From Candidatus Avelusimicrobium pullicaecorum (GTDB lineage Bacteria > Elusimicrobiota > Elusimicrobia > Elusimicrobiales > Elusimicrobiaceae), in the NCBI GenBank assembly GCA_944322825.1, contig CALUQD010000004.1:1-64000 (forward strand): a stretch of 64,000 bases of DNA, written 5' to 3'. The translations under genes were made by a program, and so were the position numbers. Position 1 is the first letter of the stretch. Each line of letters opens with the position of its first letter. Of the stretch, positions 41,922-51,287 are shown one piece after another. The notes under the pieces were generated by a model. That model was not told the origin of the DNA, ran no database searches, and was given only the letters and a program-made list of their open reading frames with translations.

Positions 41922-43556
41922 ATGACCGTTTTTCTAAAAGCACTTTTGGGGGTTCTCCTTTTCTTTGCGCCCTTCAGTTTCGCCGCGGCGGAACCGTGGG
42001 CGTTTTCCGTGTTGCAGGGCGGTATTTTTGCGGGGTTGCTGCTCACGCTGTTTTCCCGCCGACAGATTGTCTACACCAAGCCGCTTAAGTGGCTGTTTTT
42101 TACGTTTGCTTTTTTGATTGGCTACACGCTCTTGCAGGCGCTTTTTACGCAAACCTTGCTCGACCCGCCCGCTTGGTACCCGGCTACGCTGATGCGGCTG
42201 TATACGCTGGAGCACGCCTCGTGGTTTGTAACGTATCTGGCTTTGCTCGTATGGGTGCCCAATGTGTGGGAATCGTTTAAATCCAACCGGATTTTGCTGT
42301 TTTTGATTGTATTGTGCGGGTTTGCCGTGGGGCTGTGTGCGCTGGGCTTGCAAAAAGGGCAGTATATCCAATTTTTTACCGGGGTAAAAGCCGGGTTCGG
42401 TCCGTTTTTAAACCGCAACCACGCGGGCGTATTTTTGGGGATGTGCGCGCTTATTACGCTGGGATATGCGGTTTCGTCCTGGACGGATTACGCACACTTC
42501 CGCGCCAACCGCCGCGGCAACGAGTTTATTTTGCGCCAGAGCTTTTTGGGGCTGGTGTTTGTGGGGTTGTGCGCGCTGGTAGTTGCTACGCGTTCGCGCG
42601 GGGGAATGCTCTCGTTGGGTGTGGGGATTTTCTTTTATAGCTTTTTGTGCTGTTTCTTCGTGCCGCAGGAAAAGAACACGCGCCTAAAAGGGGTGCTTCT
42701 CGTGGTGGTTTTGCTGGCGGCGGCGGCCGCGGTAGTGTGGTGGCAGGCGGACGCCATTAACGCGTACGCCCAGCGCGCGACGGGGGCGTCCGAAGAAACC
42801 CGCAAAATGCTCTACCGCACGGCGTGGGAGATGATTCAAATTTACCCTTGGTGGGGCATTGGCGTGGGTGCCATGCCGGTGGCTATCACGTCTTTTATGG
42901 AATACCCTTTAAATGCTTATGTGGAGCGGCTGCACAGCGACTGGCTGGAAATGCTGTTGGGGATGGGGTTTATCGGATATGTTTTTGTGCTGGCGTGCGC
43001 CGCAATTACGGCGTGGATACTAATTAAGCGCATTTCCCATCTGGAACGCAAAAAACAATTTCTGTACGCTTCTTTATTAAGCGCGCTAGTGGTGATGTGC
43101 GTGGGCAGTACGGTGGATTTCCACTTTTTTATCCCGGCCAATGCGTTCTTGTTTTTTGTGATTTTGGGGCTGGCGTGCAGTCCGTCGTATTATAAAGGGC
43201 ACGTGCATACGCTTTCCTGCGGCCCGGTGCTGACGGCGGCCGTTTGCCTGGCGATGGCGGCGGCTTTGTATTGGCCTACCCAACACACGGTGGCGTGGCG
43301 GTTGTTTGTATTTGGCAAAGGCTTAAAGCCCGAGTCCCAAATTGCGCTGTATCAGCAGGGGCTCGGCCATTATCCATCGCCCCGGTTTGCCCTGCGCCTG
43401 GGAAACGCTTTTTATAATTACAGCCGGCGAACAAAAGATGCGCAACAGGCCGTTGCCTTGCGCGGCCAAGCCCACCAGACGGCCGAAACCTATTTGGAAA
43501 AATATCCCAAAGAAAAGGAACTTTCCAAACTGTATATGATTTCCCTTCCTAACTAA
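41922..43556 (+). CDS. O-antigen ligase/polymerase-like membrane protein
   Basis: A 544-aa protein with about eleven membrane helices. The motifs ATRSRGGMLSLGVG, GIGVGAMPVAI and RLHSDWLEMLLGMGFIGY fit the Wzy_C (O-antigen ligase) family. The last 90 residues form a soluble helical, TPR-like tail. It could ligate or polymerise the surface glycan; a second Wzy-like protein is encoded at 53639. Probably leaderless (TACAAT 8 nt upstream). Confidence 0.75.
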   Translation: MTVFLKALLGVLLFFAPFSFAAAEPWAFSVLQGGIFAGLLLTLFSRRQIVYTKPLKWLFFTFAFLIGYTLLQALFTQTLLDPPAWYPATLMRLYTLEHASWFVTYLALLVWVPNVWESFKSNRILLFLIVLCGFAVGLCALGLQKGQYIQFFTGVKAGFGPFLNRNHAGVFLGMCALITLGYAVSSWTDYAHFRANRRGNEFILRQSFLGLVFVGLCALVVATRSRGGMLSLGVGIFFYSFLCCFFVPQEKNTRLKGVLLVVVLLAAAAAVVWWQADAINAYAQRATGASEETRKMLYRTAWEMIQIYPWWGIGVGAMPVAITSFMEYPLNAYVERLHSDWLEMLLGMGFIGYVFVLACAAITAWILIKRISHLERKKQFLYASLLSALVVMCVGSTVDFHFFIPANAFLFFVILGLACSPSYYKGHVHTLSCGPVLTAAVCLAMAAALYWPTQHTVAWRLFVFGKGLKPESQIALYQQGLGHYPSPRFALRLGNAFYNYSRRTKDAQQAVALRGQAHQTAETYLEKYPKEKELSKLYMISLPN

Positions 43557-43584
43557 AAAAGGACTATTTCATTAGGGCTAGATT

Positions 43585-43593
43585 TGGTAAAAT
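43585..43593 (+). promoter_or_regulatory. Extended -10 before wza
   Basis: TGG-TAAAAT ends 8 nt before the ATG at 43602, another candidate leaderless start. Confidence 0.35.
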
Positions 43594-43601
43594 ATACAAG
43601 T

Positions 43602-44252
43602 ATGAATAAAACCGTTTTGCTGTTCCTGTTGGGCGCGGTAGTTGCGCCCTTTTTAGCGGCGTGTTCCAGCGCGCCCGCCCGTGTACAGAACGGGCCCGAT
43701 GCTTCCGTTTCGCAGGAAGTTGTACAAGGGCTTGCACAAGTGCGTGCACCCAGTGCCTACCACTTGCAGCCCGGCGATTTGCTGGAAATCCAAGTGTTTA
43801 TGGAAGACAATATGGAACGCACCCTGCGCGTAAGCGGCGGGGGGAGCGTAACCTTCCCGCTGGTGGGCAATGTGCCCGTGGCTGGCTATACGGTGGCCGA
43901 GGCCGAAGAACAGCTGGCCAACGCCTTGAAAACCTATCTGAAAAATCCCCAAGTGTCTATCCTCATCAAAGAATACGGCAACAAAACGGTTTATGTGTTG
44001 GGGCAGGTATCCAAGCCGGCGGCTATCCAAATCCCGCCGGAAAAAGAACTGACCGTGCTGGAAGCCATCACCTCCGTGGGCGGATTTACCGATGTGGCCG
44101 CTACGTCCAAAGTGCGCGTGCTGCGTATGGAAGGCGGACGCCAAAAAACGCTGGACGTGGACGTGACCCAAATCACCAAGCAGGGCAACAAAGCAATGGA
44201 TATCCCGCTGATGCCCGGCGACGTGGTATTCGTGCCGCAGAGTATGTTCTAA
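43602..44252 (+). CDS. wza: Polysaccharide export lipoprotein (Wza-like)
   Basis: A 216-aa protein. Lipobox FLAAC gives Cys21. The Poly_export domain begins with YHLQPGDLLEIQVFMEDN and is followed by one SLBB domain (VYVLGQVSKPAAIQIPPEKE). It is shorter than E. coli Wza, lacking the C-terminal helix that crosses the outer membrane, as in many other phyla. It starts the wza-wzc pair, with 9 bp to wzc. Confidence 0.9.
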   Translation: MNKTVLLFLLGAVVAPFLAACSSAPARVQNGPDASVSQEVVQGLAQVRAPSAYHLQPGDLLEIQVFMEDNMERTLRVSGGGSVTFPLVGNVPVAGYTVAEAEEQLANALKTYLKNPQVSILIKEYGNKTVYVLGQVSKPAAIQIPPEKELTVLEAITSVGGFTDVAATSKVRVLRMEGGRQKTLDVDVTQITKQGNKAMDIPLMPGDVVFVPQSMF

Positions 44253-44261
44253 GGAAAAATT

Positions 44262-45986
44262 ATGGAAAATATCAATAACGTAACCAACGAAGAATTGGAT
44301 TTCAGCTATTACCTCAACATCATTTTCAAACGCTTTTGGCTGATTGTGGGAATGGTAGCCGTCGGATTGGTGGCGGCGGTGCTGGTCAACATTTTTATGC
44401 GCCCGGCCTATAAAGCCACCGTGCTGATGATGATTAACCAAGAAGACGCCGGCAAAATTGACGCTACGCCCTACGGGTCTTTCACCAGCGAGGAAGACTA
44501 CTACCGCACCCAATACCAGCTGCTCACCAGCCGCTCGCTGTTGGAAAAAGTCTACCGCGATATGGACCTGGGCCAGTATGAACAATTTGCCAATCCCTCC
44601 GGCGTGAAAAAGCTGGAAAAAGCCCTGTCCATTGAACCCATCACCCGCAGCCGCTTGGTCAATGTGTCCGCCACGACGTACGACCCGAAACTGTCGGCCG
44701 AAATCGCCAATAAACTGGCCAATACCTTCGTGGCCGAAAACATCAGCAACCGCATTTCCATGGGGCAGGACGTCATTGCCGCGCTGGAAAACACCGAACG
44801 CAGCCCCGAAGAACAGGAATTGCTCAATTCTATGCCGCAGGTGGTCAACAGCGATTTCATCAAATCGCTCAAACAGCAGGCCGCCCAGCTGGCCGGGCAG
44901 GAAGCACAGCTTTCGGCCAAATATACGGCCAAACACCCGGATTTGATTTCCGTACATAACCAGCTGGCTGCCATCAACCAGCAAATTAATACCGAAACGC
45001 GCCGCCTGGTGCAGAGTATTAAAATTGAACTTTCAGGCCAGTTCTCCGGCAACAACGTCCGCGTGGTGGACCCAGCCGTAACGCCCGAAAAACCCGTCCG
45101 TCCGCGCAAAATGCTCAACCTGGCGATCGGCTTATTGGCGGGGGGACTTTTAGGCTTGCTGATAGTGTTTGTGCTGGAATTTTTGGACCAGAGCGTGAAA
45201 TCTTCCGAAGATTTGGAAGAAAAACTCGGCCTGCCTTTCTTGGGGTTCGTCCCGTTTGAGAAAAAAGGCAAAAAGAAAGAAGCCGAATACGCCACGATGC
45301 TCAAAGAAGGCAACTTCCTTATGGCCGAAAACGTGCGCAACGTACGCACGATGCTGGATTTTGCACTGTCCGACAATCACAACGCGCCGATTTTGATTTC
45401 CAGCTCCTTGCAGGGCGAAGGCAAGAGCCACTTGTCCTCCAACTTGCTGGTGGCAATGGCTCAGGCCGGCAAAAAAGTGCTGTTGGTTGACGGCGATTTG
45501 CGCCGCGCCCGCGTGCATAAAGTGTTCCGCCTGTCCACCGAAAAGGGCCTGAGCAACATTTGGGACGCAGACCCGCAGAAAGCCGACTATGCTTATAATG
45601 TTCAGCCGGTGAAAGACGTGCCGAATTTGTTTGTGATGACGGCCGGACAGCGCCCGCCGAACCCGGCTGAACTGTTAAATACGCCCAAATTGGCCGATTT
45701 TATCGCCTGGGCCACCAAGAACTACGACCAAGTGGTCATTGACTGCCCCGCCATTCTGCCGGTTTCCGACACGCTGTTGTGGGGAAAATACATCCCGCGC
45801 TCCGTATTTGTGATTAAATACGGCAAAACGAACGCCAAATTGGCCAAAATCGCCCTGGATAAGCTGCAAAAGGCCGGCATTAAGGTGCTGGGCGCGGTGA
45901 TTGGCCATTACAAGCCGGAAGGCCTTTCCTACGGCAAATACGGCTATTACAAAAGTTACAGCTATTACAGCGAAGATAAGAAATAA
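44262..45986 (+). CDS. wzc: Polysaccharide co-polymerase/BY-kinase (Wzc-like)
   Basis: A 574-aa protein. An N-terminal Wzz domain (membrane helix near residues 25-45, long periplasmic coiled region, second helix near 290-310) is fused to a tyrosine kinase domain with Walker A GEGKSHLSSN (about residue 387) and Walker A' LLVDGDLRRARVH. The C-terminus SYGKYGYYKSYSYYSEDKK has seven Tyr, the autophosphorylation cluster. It controls chain length and export with Wza. AAGGAAAA precedes the ATG. Confidence 0.92.
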   Translation: MENINNVTNEELDFSYYLNIIFKRFWLIVGMVAVGLVAAVLVNIFMRPAYKATVLMMINQEDAGKIDATPYGSFTSEEDYYRTQYQLLTSRSLLEKVYRDMDLGQYEQFANPSGVKKLEKALSIEPITRSRLVNVSATTYDPKLSAEIANKLANTFVAENISNRISMGQDVIAALENTERSPEEQELLNSMPQVVNSDFIKSLKQQAAQLAGQEAQLSAKYTAKHPDLISVHNQLAAINQQINTETRRLVQSIKIELSGQFSGNNVRVVDPAVTPEKPVRPRKMLNLAIGLLAGGLLGLLIVFVLEFLDQSVKSSEDLEEKLGLPFLGFVPFEKKGKKKEAEYATMLKEGNFLMAENVRNVRTMLDFALSDNHNAPILISSSLQGEGKSHLSSNLLVAMAQAGKKVLLVDGDLRRARVHKVFRLSTEKGLSNIWDADPQKADYAYNVQPVKDVPNLFVMTAGQRPPNPAELLNTPKLADFIAWATKNYDQVVIDCPAILPVSDTLLWGKYIPRSVFVIKYGKTNAKLAKIALDKLQKAGIKVLGAVIGHYKPEGLSYGKYGYYKSYSYYSEDKK

Positions 45987-46014
45987 TAGACGTTGTTTAT
46001 TTGAAGGAATAAAA

Positions 46015-46042
46015 ATCCCGGAGTGAATGCTCCGGGGCTTTC
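46015..46042 (+). terminator. Weak terminator after wzc
   Basis: CCCGGAG/CTCCGGG stem, followed by only a short T stretch (CTTTCAT). GC-rich DNA ends here. Confidence 0.5.
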
Positions 46043-46381
46043 ATAAGTGCAGAAAGTTATTTTAGCGGTTTATGTTTGGTCGATTCTGTACATATTAAAT
46101 TTTATAATTAGCATAAATTAATAGGAATTTTTGATAAGATAAAAGTGTGTTCTAATTAAGAGAATTTTATTTTGAGGTGTGTTTTTACTCTAATTTTCAA
46201 TTTAGAAAAACTAGCAGTTGAAATACAAATTTTTAGAAAAGGAAGACATTCTGTATTTTTGCATAATATCTATATAATTTTCTCACTTGTTATAGGTTCT
46301 TTCCTAGAAAAAGAACAGAAATCGTAAAATGATTATGCTTGGATTATTTTTTTACATTAGAGAAGCATATTTTTGACTAAT
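46043..46381. other. AT-rich intergenic region at the cassette border
   Basis: About 340 bp with much lower GC than wzc. No gene, JUMPstart-like element or clear hairpin was seen. TATATAAT (46269-46276) could be a -10 for the cassette. Confidence 0.4.
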
Positions 46382-46963
46382 ATGAGAGAAAAACTACTTT
46401 TAGTGGGAGCAGGAGGGTTTGGCCGGTCGACGTTGGAGCATGCTAGCACAGTATATGAATGTTATTTCGTTGACGACTGTTATCCTCATAAAAAAGAAGT
46501 TTGTGGCATTCCTATTATTGCTTGTATTGAGGAAATACCTCAACTTTTTGCTGCATATACACAACTTGTTGTTACTATTGGGAATACGCATGTGCGAGAA
46601 AAGATATATGAGAAGGCAAAACGCATAGGATTTTCCTTTCCAAATATTATTGCCCAGAGTGCATATATTAGTCCGTTTTCTGCGCTTGGAAATGGGTGTG
46701 TAGTATTGAATAATGTAGTAGTGCAGGGGGGCGCTACTATAGGAAATGGTGTTTTGTTGAATCCTGGAGTGGAAATTCATCATGATAGTGTGGTAGGCGA
46801 TAATACTCTTATATATTCTAATTCAGTTGTACGGACCTATGCTCAAATTGGGAAAAGAGCCCAAATAGGTAGTACGGTGACGATTGCTACAAATGCTACG
46901 GTGCAAGATGATGGGATTGTTCCAGATGGCACAGTGTGGAAATATACAAACAATATTGAATAA
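46382..46963 (+). CDS. PglD/NeuD-type sugar O- or N-acetyltransferase
   Basis: A 193-aa protein. An N-terminal Rossmann-like part (LLLVGAGGFGRSTLEHA) is followed by a left-handed beta-helix of hexapeptide repeats (GNGCVVLNNVVVQGGATIGN) with the His-His motif EIHHDSVVGD, the order of PglD and NeuD. It would acetylate an amino-sugar nucleotide or a sugar unit of the surface glycan. A TTG three codons upstream is possible, but the ATG is preferred. First gene of the AT-rich cassette. Confidence 0.8.
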   Translation: MREKLLLVGAGGFGRSTLEHASTVYECYFVDDCYPHKKEVCGIPIIACIEEIPQLFAAYTQLVVTIGNTHVREKIYEKAKRIGFSFPNIIAQSAYISPFSALGNGCVVLNNVVVQGGATIGNGVLLNPGVEIHHDSVVGDNTLIYSNSVVRTYAQIGKRAQIGSTVTIATNATVQDDGIVPDGTVWKYTNNIE

Positions 46964-46978
46964 TTAGTGAGAAAATAA

Positions 46979-48202
46979 ATGAAAATCCTTCTTGTTTGTC
47001 AACATTATTATCCAGAGCATTTCCAAAATCAAGATATTTGCGAACAATTGGTACAAGATGGACATGATGTTACTGTGTTAACAGGGTTGCCTAATTATGA
47101 AGAAGGAGTTGTTAGAAAGGAATATAGAAAAGGAAAACTTCGGAAAGAAAAAATTAATGGGGTCCGAGTTTTTCGTACATTTGAAATAGGTCGTCGTAAA
47201 AATATCTTTTGGCGGGTGTTAAATTATTGTAGTTATATGCTATCAGCATCTTTTTGGGCGGTTAGGAGTAAATATAAATTTGACATTGTTTTTTCCTATC
47301 AGCTTTCGCCTATTTTAATGATGGTTCCTGCTGTGATTATGTCAAAAAAGCAACAAATTCCTTTGTATGTGTATTGTTGCGATTTATGGCCTGAATCTAT
47401 GAAGGCCATGCCTCTTGGAAAAAACCCTTTATTGTTTAATTTTATGTATTGGGTTAGTCGCTGGTTATATGGGTGTGCAGATGCAATTTCTGTCCAATCA
47501 AAGAGTTTTTTCCCTTATTTTGAAGAAGTACATCAAATTCCAGCAAAAAAATTATCTTTTATTCCCCATATGGCATCTTCTGAGTATTTGGTAATGGATT
47601 TTCGGCAGGATAATGGTTTAATTGATTTTGTTTTTTTGGGTAATATTGGAACTGCGCAAGATATTAACTTAATTATTAATGCTACTGAAAAAAATAAAGA
47701 GATGACAGGGTTTTGTGTTCATTTTGTAGGGGATGGCTCGTTCCTTTTGCAAGCGCAAAAACTGGTTCGTTTAAAGGGATTAGAAAAGCTGATAATATTT
47801 CATGGACGAAAATCTATAGAATGTATGCCAGATTATTATAAATTAGCTGATGTTTGCCTGGTTACCCTAAAAACGGGGAGTATCATTAGCAGGACAATAC
47901 CATCTAAAGTACAAGGATATATGGCAGCGGGAATTCCTATTCTAGGAGCTTTGGATGGATATGGAGCTGATGTTATTAATGAATCCGGAGCTGGGGTTTG
48001 CGTAGCAGCTGGGAATTTAGAGGCCTTTTCGCAGCGAATGAGAGATTTTATTCTACATTATGAAAATTATAAAGATTGCTCTATAAAGGCCCGAAACTAT
48101 TTTAGAAATAATTTTACAAAACGCATTGTAGTTGATGCAATAGAAGCCAAATTACAAAAGTTGATTGAAGATAAAAGGGGGCAGAATGAAAATGATGCTT
48201 AA
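46979..48202 (+). CDS. Glycosyltransferase family 4 (WbuB-like)
   Basis: A 407-aa GT4 enzyme. The start MKILLVCQHYYPEHF and the order of motifs resemble WbuB, an L-fucosamine or related transferase often found beside UDP-L-amino-sugar genes, exactly as here (next three genes). It ends 17 nt inside the following gene. Acts on the inner face of the cytoplasmic membrane. Confidence 0.75.
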   Translation: MKILLVCQHYYPEHFQNQDICEQLVQDGHDVTVLTGLPNYEEGVVRKEYRKGKLRKEKINGVRVFRTFEIGRRKNIFWRVLNYCSYMLSASFWAVRSKYKFDIVFSYQLSPILMMVPAVIMSKKQQIPLYVYCCDLWPESMKAMPLGKNPLLFNFMYWVSRWLYGCADAISVQSKSFFPYFEEVHQIPAKKLSFIPHMASSEYLVMDFRQDNGLIDFVFLGNIGTAQDINLIINATEKNKEMTGFCVHFVGDGSFLLQAQKLVRLKGLEKLIIFHGRKSIECMPDYYKLADVCLVTLKTGSIISRTIPSKVQGYMAAGIPILGALDGYGADVINESGAGVCVAAGNLEAFSQRMRDFILHYENYKDCSIKARNYFRNNFTKRIVVDAIEAKLQKLIEDKRGQNENDA

Positions 48203-49247
48203 TGATGCGACTTTGATGATTACTGGTGGCACTGGAAGCTTTGGTAATACTGTGCTTAAGCATTTTTTAAATAGTGATATTGGGCAGATTCGTATTTTTT
48301 CGCGTGATGAAAAAAAACAGGATGATATGCGGCATGAACTTCATATGAAATATCCTGAGATGGCTGGTAAGGTTAAGTTCTTTATAGGAGATGTACGTGA
48401 TCCTCAGAGCATTGCTGACGCTATGTGGGGCGTGGATTATGTCTTCCATGCTGCGGCATTAAAACAGGTCCCGTCTTGTGAATTTTTCCCCATGCAAGCA
48501 GTAAAAACAAATGTAGAGGGAACTGATAATGTTTTGCATGCTGCAATGGATGCGGGGGTCAAAAGAGTGGTATGTCTTTCTACGGATAAAGCAGCTTATC
48601 CGATTAATGCCATGGGAATTTCAAAGGCAATGATGGAACATGTCATATATGCTAATGCTAGGGTTTCTGCAGAAAGGGGTGGTACCGTGATTTGCTGTAC
48701 TCGCTATGGAAATGTGATGTGCTCTCGTGGTTCTGTCATTCCACTATTTATTGATCAAATTAGAGCCAAAGTCCCTATCACAATCACCAATCCAGAAATG
48801 ACTCGTTTTATGATGAATTTAGATGAAGCGGTTGATTTGGTGCAGTTTGCTTTTGAAAATGCCAATCCTGGAGATCTTTTTATTCAAAAGGCTGATGCCT
48901 CTACCATTGGAGATTTAGCCGAGGCAGTCCAGATTCTTTTTGGTAAAGCAAAAATAAAGACTATTGGCACTCGACACGGTGAGAAATTATATGAAACGCT
49001 TATGACTAGGGAAGAGCGTTTGCGTTCAGAAGATATGGGACGATATTTTAGGGTAGCGGCGGATAATCGTGATTTAAATTATGATAAATATTTTGTACAA
49101 GGAAAAATTCAAACGATGGCGGAGGAAGCGTATACAAGCCATAATACAAAGCGTTTGGATGTTGAGGGTACTGTACAGAAACTATTGACCACTTCTTATG
49201 TCCGTGAGTTGTTAGAAAAAGACAAGATAGAAAAAGGGATATTGTAA
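48186..49247 (+). CDS. UDP-GlcNAc 4,6-dehydratase/5-epimerase (FnlA/WbvB-like)
   Basis: A 353-aa SDR protein. TGGTGSFGNTV binds NAD(P), and STDKAAYPINAMGISK carries the active Lys of the CapD/FnlA group. Earlier in-frame ATGs lie deeper in the upstream gene; the one at 48186 follows AAAGGGGG. It makes the 4-keto-L-intermediate from UDP-GlcNAc for UDP-L-FucNAc or UDP-L-QuiNAc. First of three consecutive genes for that pathway. Confidence 0.85.
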   Translation: MKMMLNDATLMITGGTGSFGNTVLKHFLNSDIGQIRIFSRDEKKQDDMRHELHMKYPEMAGKVKFFIGDVRDPQSIADAMWGVDYVFHAAALKQVPSCEFFPMQAVKTNVEGTDNVLHAAMDAGVKRVVCLSTDKAAYPINAMGISKAMMEHVIYANARVSAERGGTVICCTRYGNVMCSRGSVIPLFIDQIRAKVPITITNPEMTRFMMNLDEAVDLVQFAFENANPGDLFIQKADASTIGDLAEAVQILFGKAKIKTIGTRHGEKLYETLMTREERLRSEDMGRYFRVAADNRDLNYDKYFVQGKIQTMAEEAYTSHNTKRLDVEGTVQKLLTTSYVRELLEKDKIEKGIL

Positions 49248-49249
49248 AT

Positions 49250-50104
49250 ATGAAGTTCCTCATATTTGGTTGTAATGGTATGGCTGGACATATGGTTAGC
49301 TCGTATTTACAGGTGCGAGGCCATGAGGTGATTGGTTTTGCTCGATCTCGTTCAAAATTAGTAAAAACCATTGTCGGAGATGTTTTTGATTGGAAGAAAG
49401 TTCAATCAGTTATTGAAGAAAATCATTTTGATGCATTAATTAATTGTGTGGGTATATTGAATCTATATGCTGAACAGAATAAAGATTTGGCCGTTTATTT
49501 AAATAGTTTTTTTCCTCACAGTTTGGCACGAATGACGCAAAGAAAGAATACCCAAGTTATTCATATTAGCACTGATTGTGTTTTTTCTGGGAAAAAAGGA
49601 CAGTATACTGAAAATGATTTTTGGGATGGAACCTCTTTTTATGATCGCTCGAAAGCTTTAGGAGAGCTAAATGATAACAAAAATTTAACGTTGCGCCAAT
49701 CTATTGTTGGTCCAGACCTAAAACCGGAAGGCATTGGTTTATTGAATTGGTTTATGCAGCAACAGGGAGAAGTATATGGTTATACTCAAGTATTTTGGAC
49801 AGGGGTAACGACATTACAATTAGCGAAGATCATAGAAGAAGCCTCAAATAAAAAAGCGTATGGCGTGTATAATATGGTACCTAGTTATGCTATTTCAAAG
49901 TATGACTTGCTGAGGCTATTTAATAAGTATTTGCGAGGAGAAAATATTCGAATTGTGCCTGATGATAAAATATGCATAAATAAATCTTTAAAACGTACTC
50001 GGTTTGATTTTGCACAACATATTCCCGATTACGAACAAATGATAGCTGAATTAGCAGACTGGATGTGCAAATACAGAGTTTTATATCCACATTATAAATT
50101 ATAG
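49250..50104 (+). CDS. 4-keto reductase, RmlD-like SDR (WbvR-like)
   Basis: A 284-aa protein. The start FLIFGCNGMAGHMVSSYL and the motif HISTDCVFSGKKGQY are RmlD-like, and YDRSK is the Tyr-x3-Lys pair. It has no C-terminal cupin, unlike CapF/WbjC/FnlB (about 370 aa). It should reduce the 4-keto intermediate made by the previous gene product, more like WbvR (L-QuiNAc route). Confidence 0.75.
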   Translation: MKFLIFGCNGMAGHMVSSYLQVRGHEVIGFARSRSKLVKTIVGDVFDWKKVQSVIEENHFDALINCVGILNLYAEQNKDLAVYLNSFFPHSLARMTQRKNTQVIHISTDCVFSGKKGQYTENDFWDGTSFYDRSKALGELNDNKNLTLRQSIVGPDLKPEGIGLLNWFMQQQGEVYGYTQVFWTGVTTLQLAKIIEEASNKKAYGVYNMVPSYAISKYDLLRLFNKYLRGENIRIVPDDKICINKSLKRTRFDFAQHIPDYEQMIAELADWMCKYRVLYPHYKL

Positions 50105-50131
50105 GAGTTCAACCAGTATAAGGAGCGCATT

Positions 50132-51268
50132 ATGAACCCTACCTGCAAAAAACTAAAACTAATGACTATTGTCGGTACTCGCCCAGAAATTATTAAAATG
50201 TCGGCTATTATAAAAAAATGCGACCAATATTTTGAGCATATTTTAGTACATAGCGGTCAGAATTATGATTATGAACTAAGTAAAGTGTTTTTTAAAGAAT
50301 TGGGATTACGGGAACCGGATTATTATTTGGGCGTTGTAGGAAGAAACTTAGGGCAAACTATGGGGAACATTATTGCCAAGTCGTATGAGTTAATGATGCA
50401 GGTAAAACCGGATGCCGTTATTGTACTAGGGGATACCAACTCGTGTCTATGTGTTTTATCGGCTAAGCGCCTTAAAATTCCTATTTTTCATATGGAAGCA
50501 GGAAACCGTTGCAAAGATGAAAATTTACCAGAAGAAGTTATTCGGCGCATTGTAGATGTGACGAGTGATGTTAACTTGTGTTATTCTGAACAGGCTCGCC
50601 ATTATATTTTAGAAAGTGGAGTGAAGGCGGAATATACGTATGTGGTTGGTTCTCCAATGGCTGAAGTGTTAGATACATATCATGAGGATATTTGTAAAAG
50701 TCAAATTCTAGATAAATTCCATCTGACTCCTCATAAATATATTTTACTTTCTGCCCATCGGGAAGAAAATATAGATATTCAAGAGAATTTTTTGTTATTA
50801 ATGAATGCAGTTAATGCTATGGCAGAGAAATATAATATGCCCATTTTATATTCTTGTCACCCTAGAAGTAAGAAACATATTGAAGCTTGCAGTTTCCAGT
50901 TTAATAAGCATATTATTCAACATAAGCCCTTAGGATTTTTTGACTATAATAAATTACAGCAAGAAGCTTTTTGCGTGGTTTCAGATAGTGGAACTTTAGC
51001 AGAAGAAAGTGCATTTTTTAAATTTCCTGCTGTTTCTCTACGTACCTCTACTGAGCGGCCGGAAGCCTTAGATAAAGGGATTTTTACTATTGGGGGTATT
51101 TCTGCAAAACAAGTATTACAAGCAATAGATTTGGCTACAAGTATATACAAACAAGAAGAAAAACCGGGCGAAGTGCCTGCCTATAAAGATACAAATATAA
51201 GCATAAAAGTGATTAAATTAATACAAAGTTATGTAGGCATTATTAATACGATGATTTGGCGAAAATGA
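50132..51268 (+). CDS. Non-hydrolysing UDP-sugar 2-epimerase (FnlC/WbvD-like)
   Basis: A 378-aa protein. TIVGTRPEIIKM, HSGQNYDYELS and the later SAHREEN are the family motifs of WecB-type 2-epimerases. In context it performs the last step from UDP-L-pneumosamine or -rhamnosamine to UDP-L-FucNAc or UDP-L-QuiNAc. AAGGAG lies 8 nt upstream. Confidence 0.85.
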   Translation: MNPTCKKLKLMTIVGTRPEIIKMSAIIKKCDQYFEHILVHSGQNYDYELSKVFFKELGLREPDYYLGVVGRNLGQTMGNIIAKSYELMMQVKPDAVIVLGDTNSCLCVLSAKRLKIPIFHMEAGNRCKDENLPEEVIRRIVDVTSDVNLCYSEQARHYILESGVKAEYTYVVGSPMAEVLDTYHEDICKSQILDKFHLTPHKYILLSAHREENIDIQENFLLLMNAVNAMAEKYNMPILYSCHPRSKKHIEACSFQFNKHIIQHKPLGFFDYNKLQQEAFCVVSDSGTLAEESAFFKFPAVSLRTSTERPEALDKGIFTIGGISAKQVLQAIDLATSIYKQEEKPGEVPAYKDTNISIKVIKLIQSYVGIINTMIWRK

Positions 51269-51287
51269 CTTTATAACGAGAAAAAAG

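Noticed and set aside
46373-46381. TTG start for the PglD-like gene
   Set aside because: An ATG lies three codons later and fits the usual N-terminus; the TTG has no better ribosome site.
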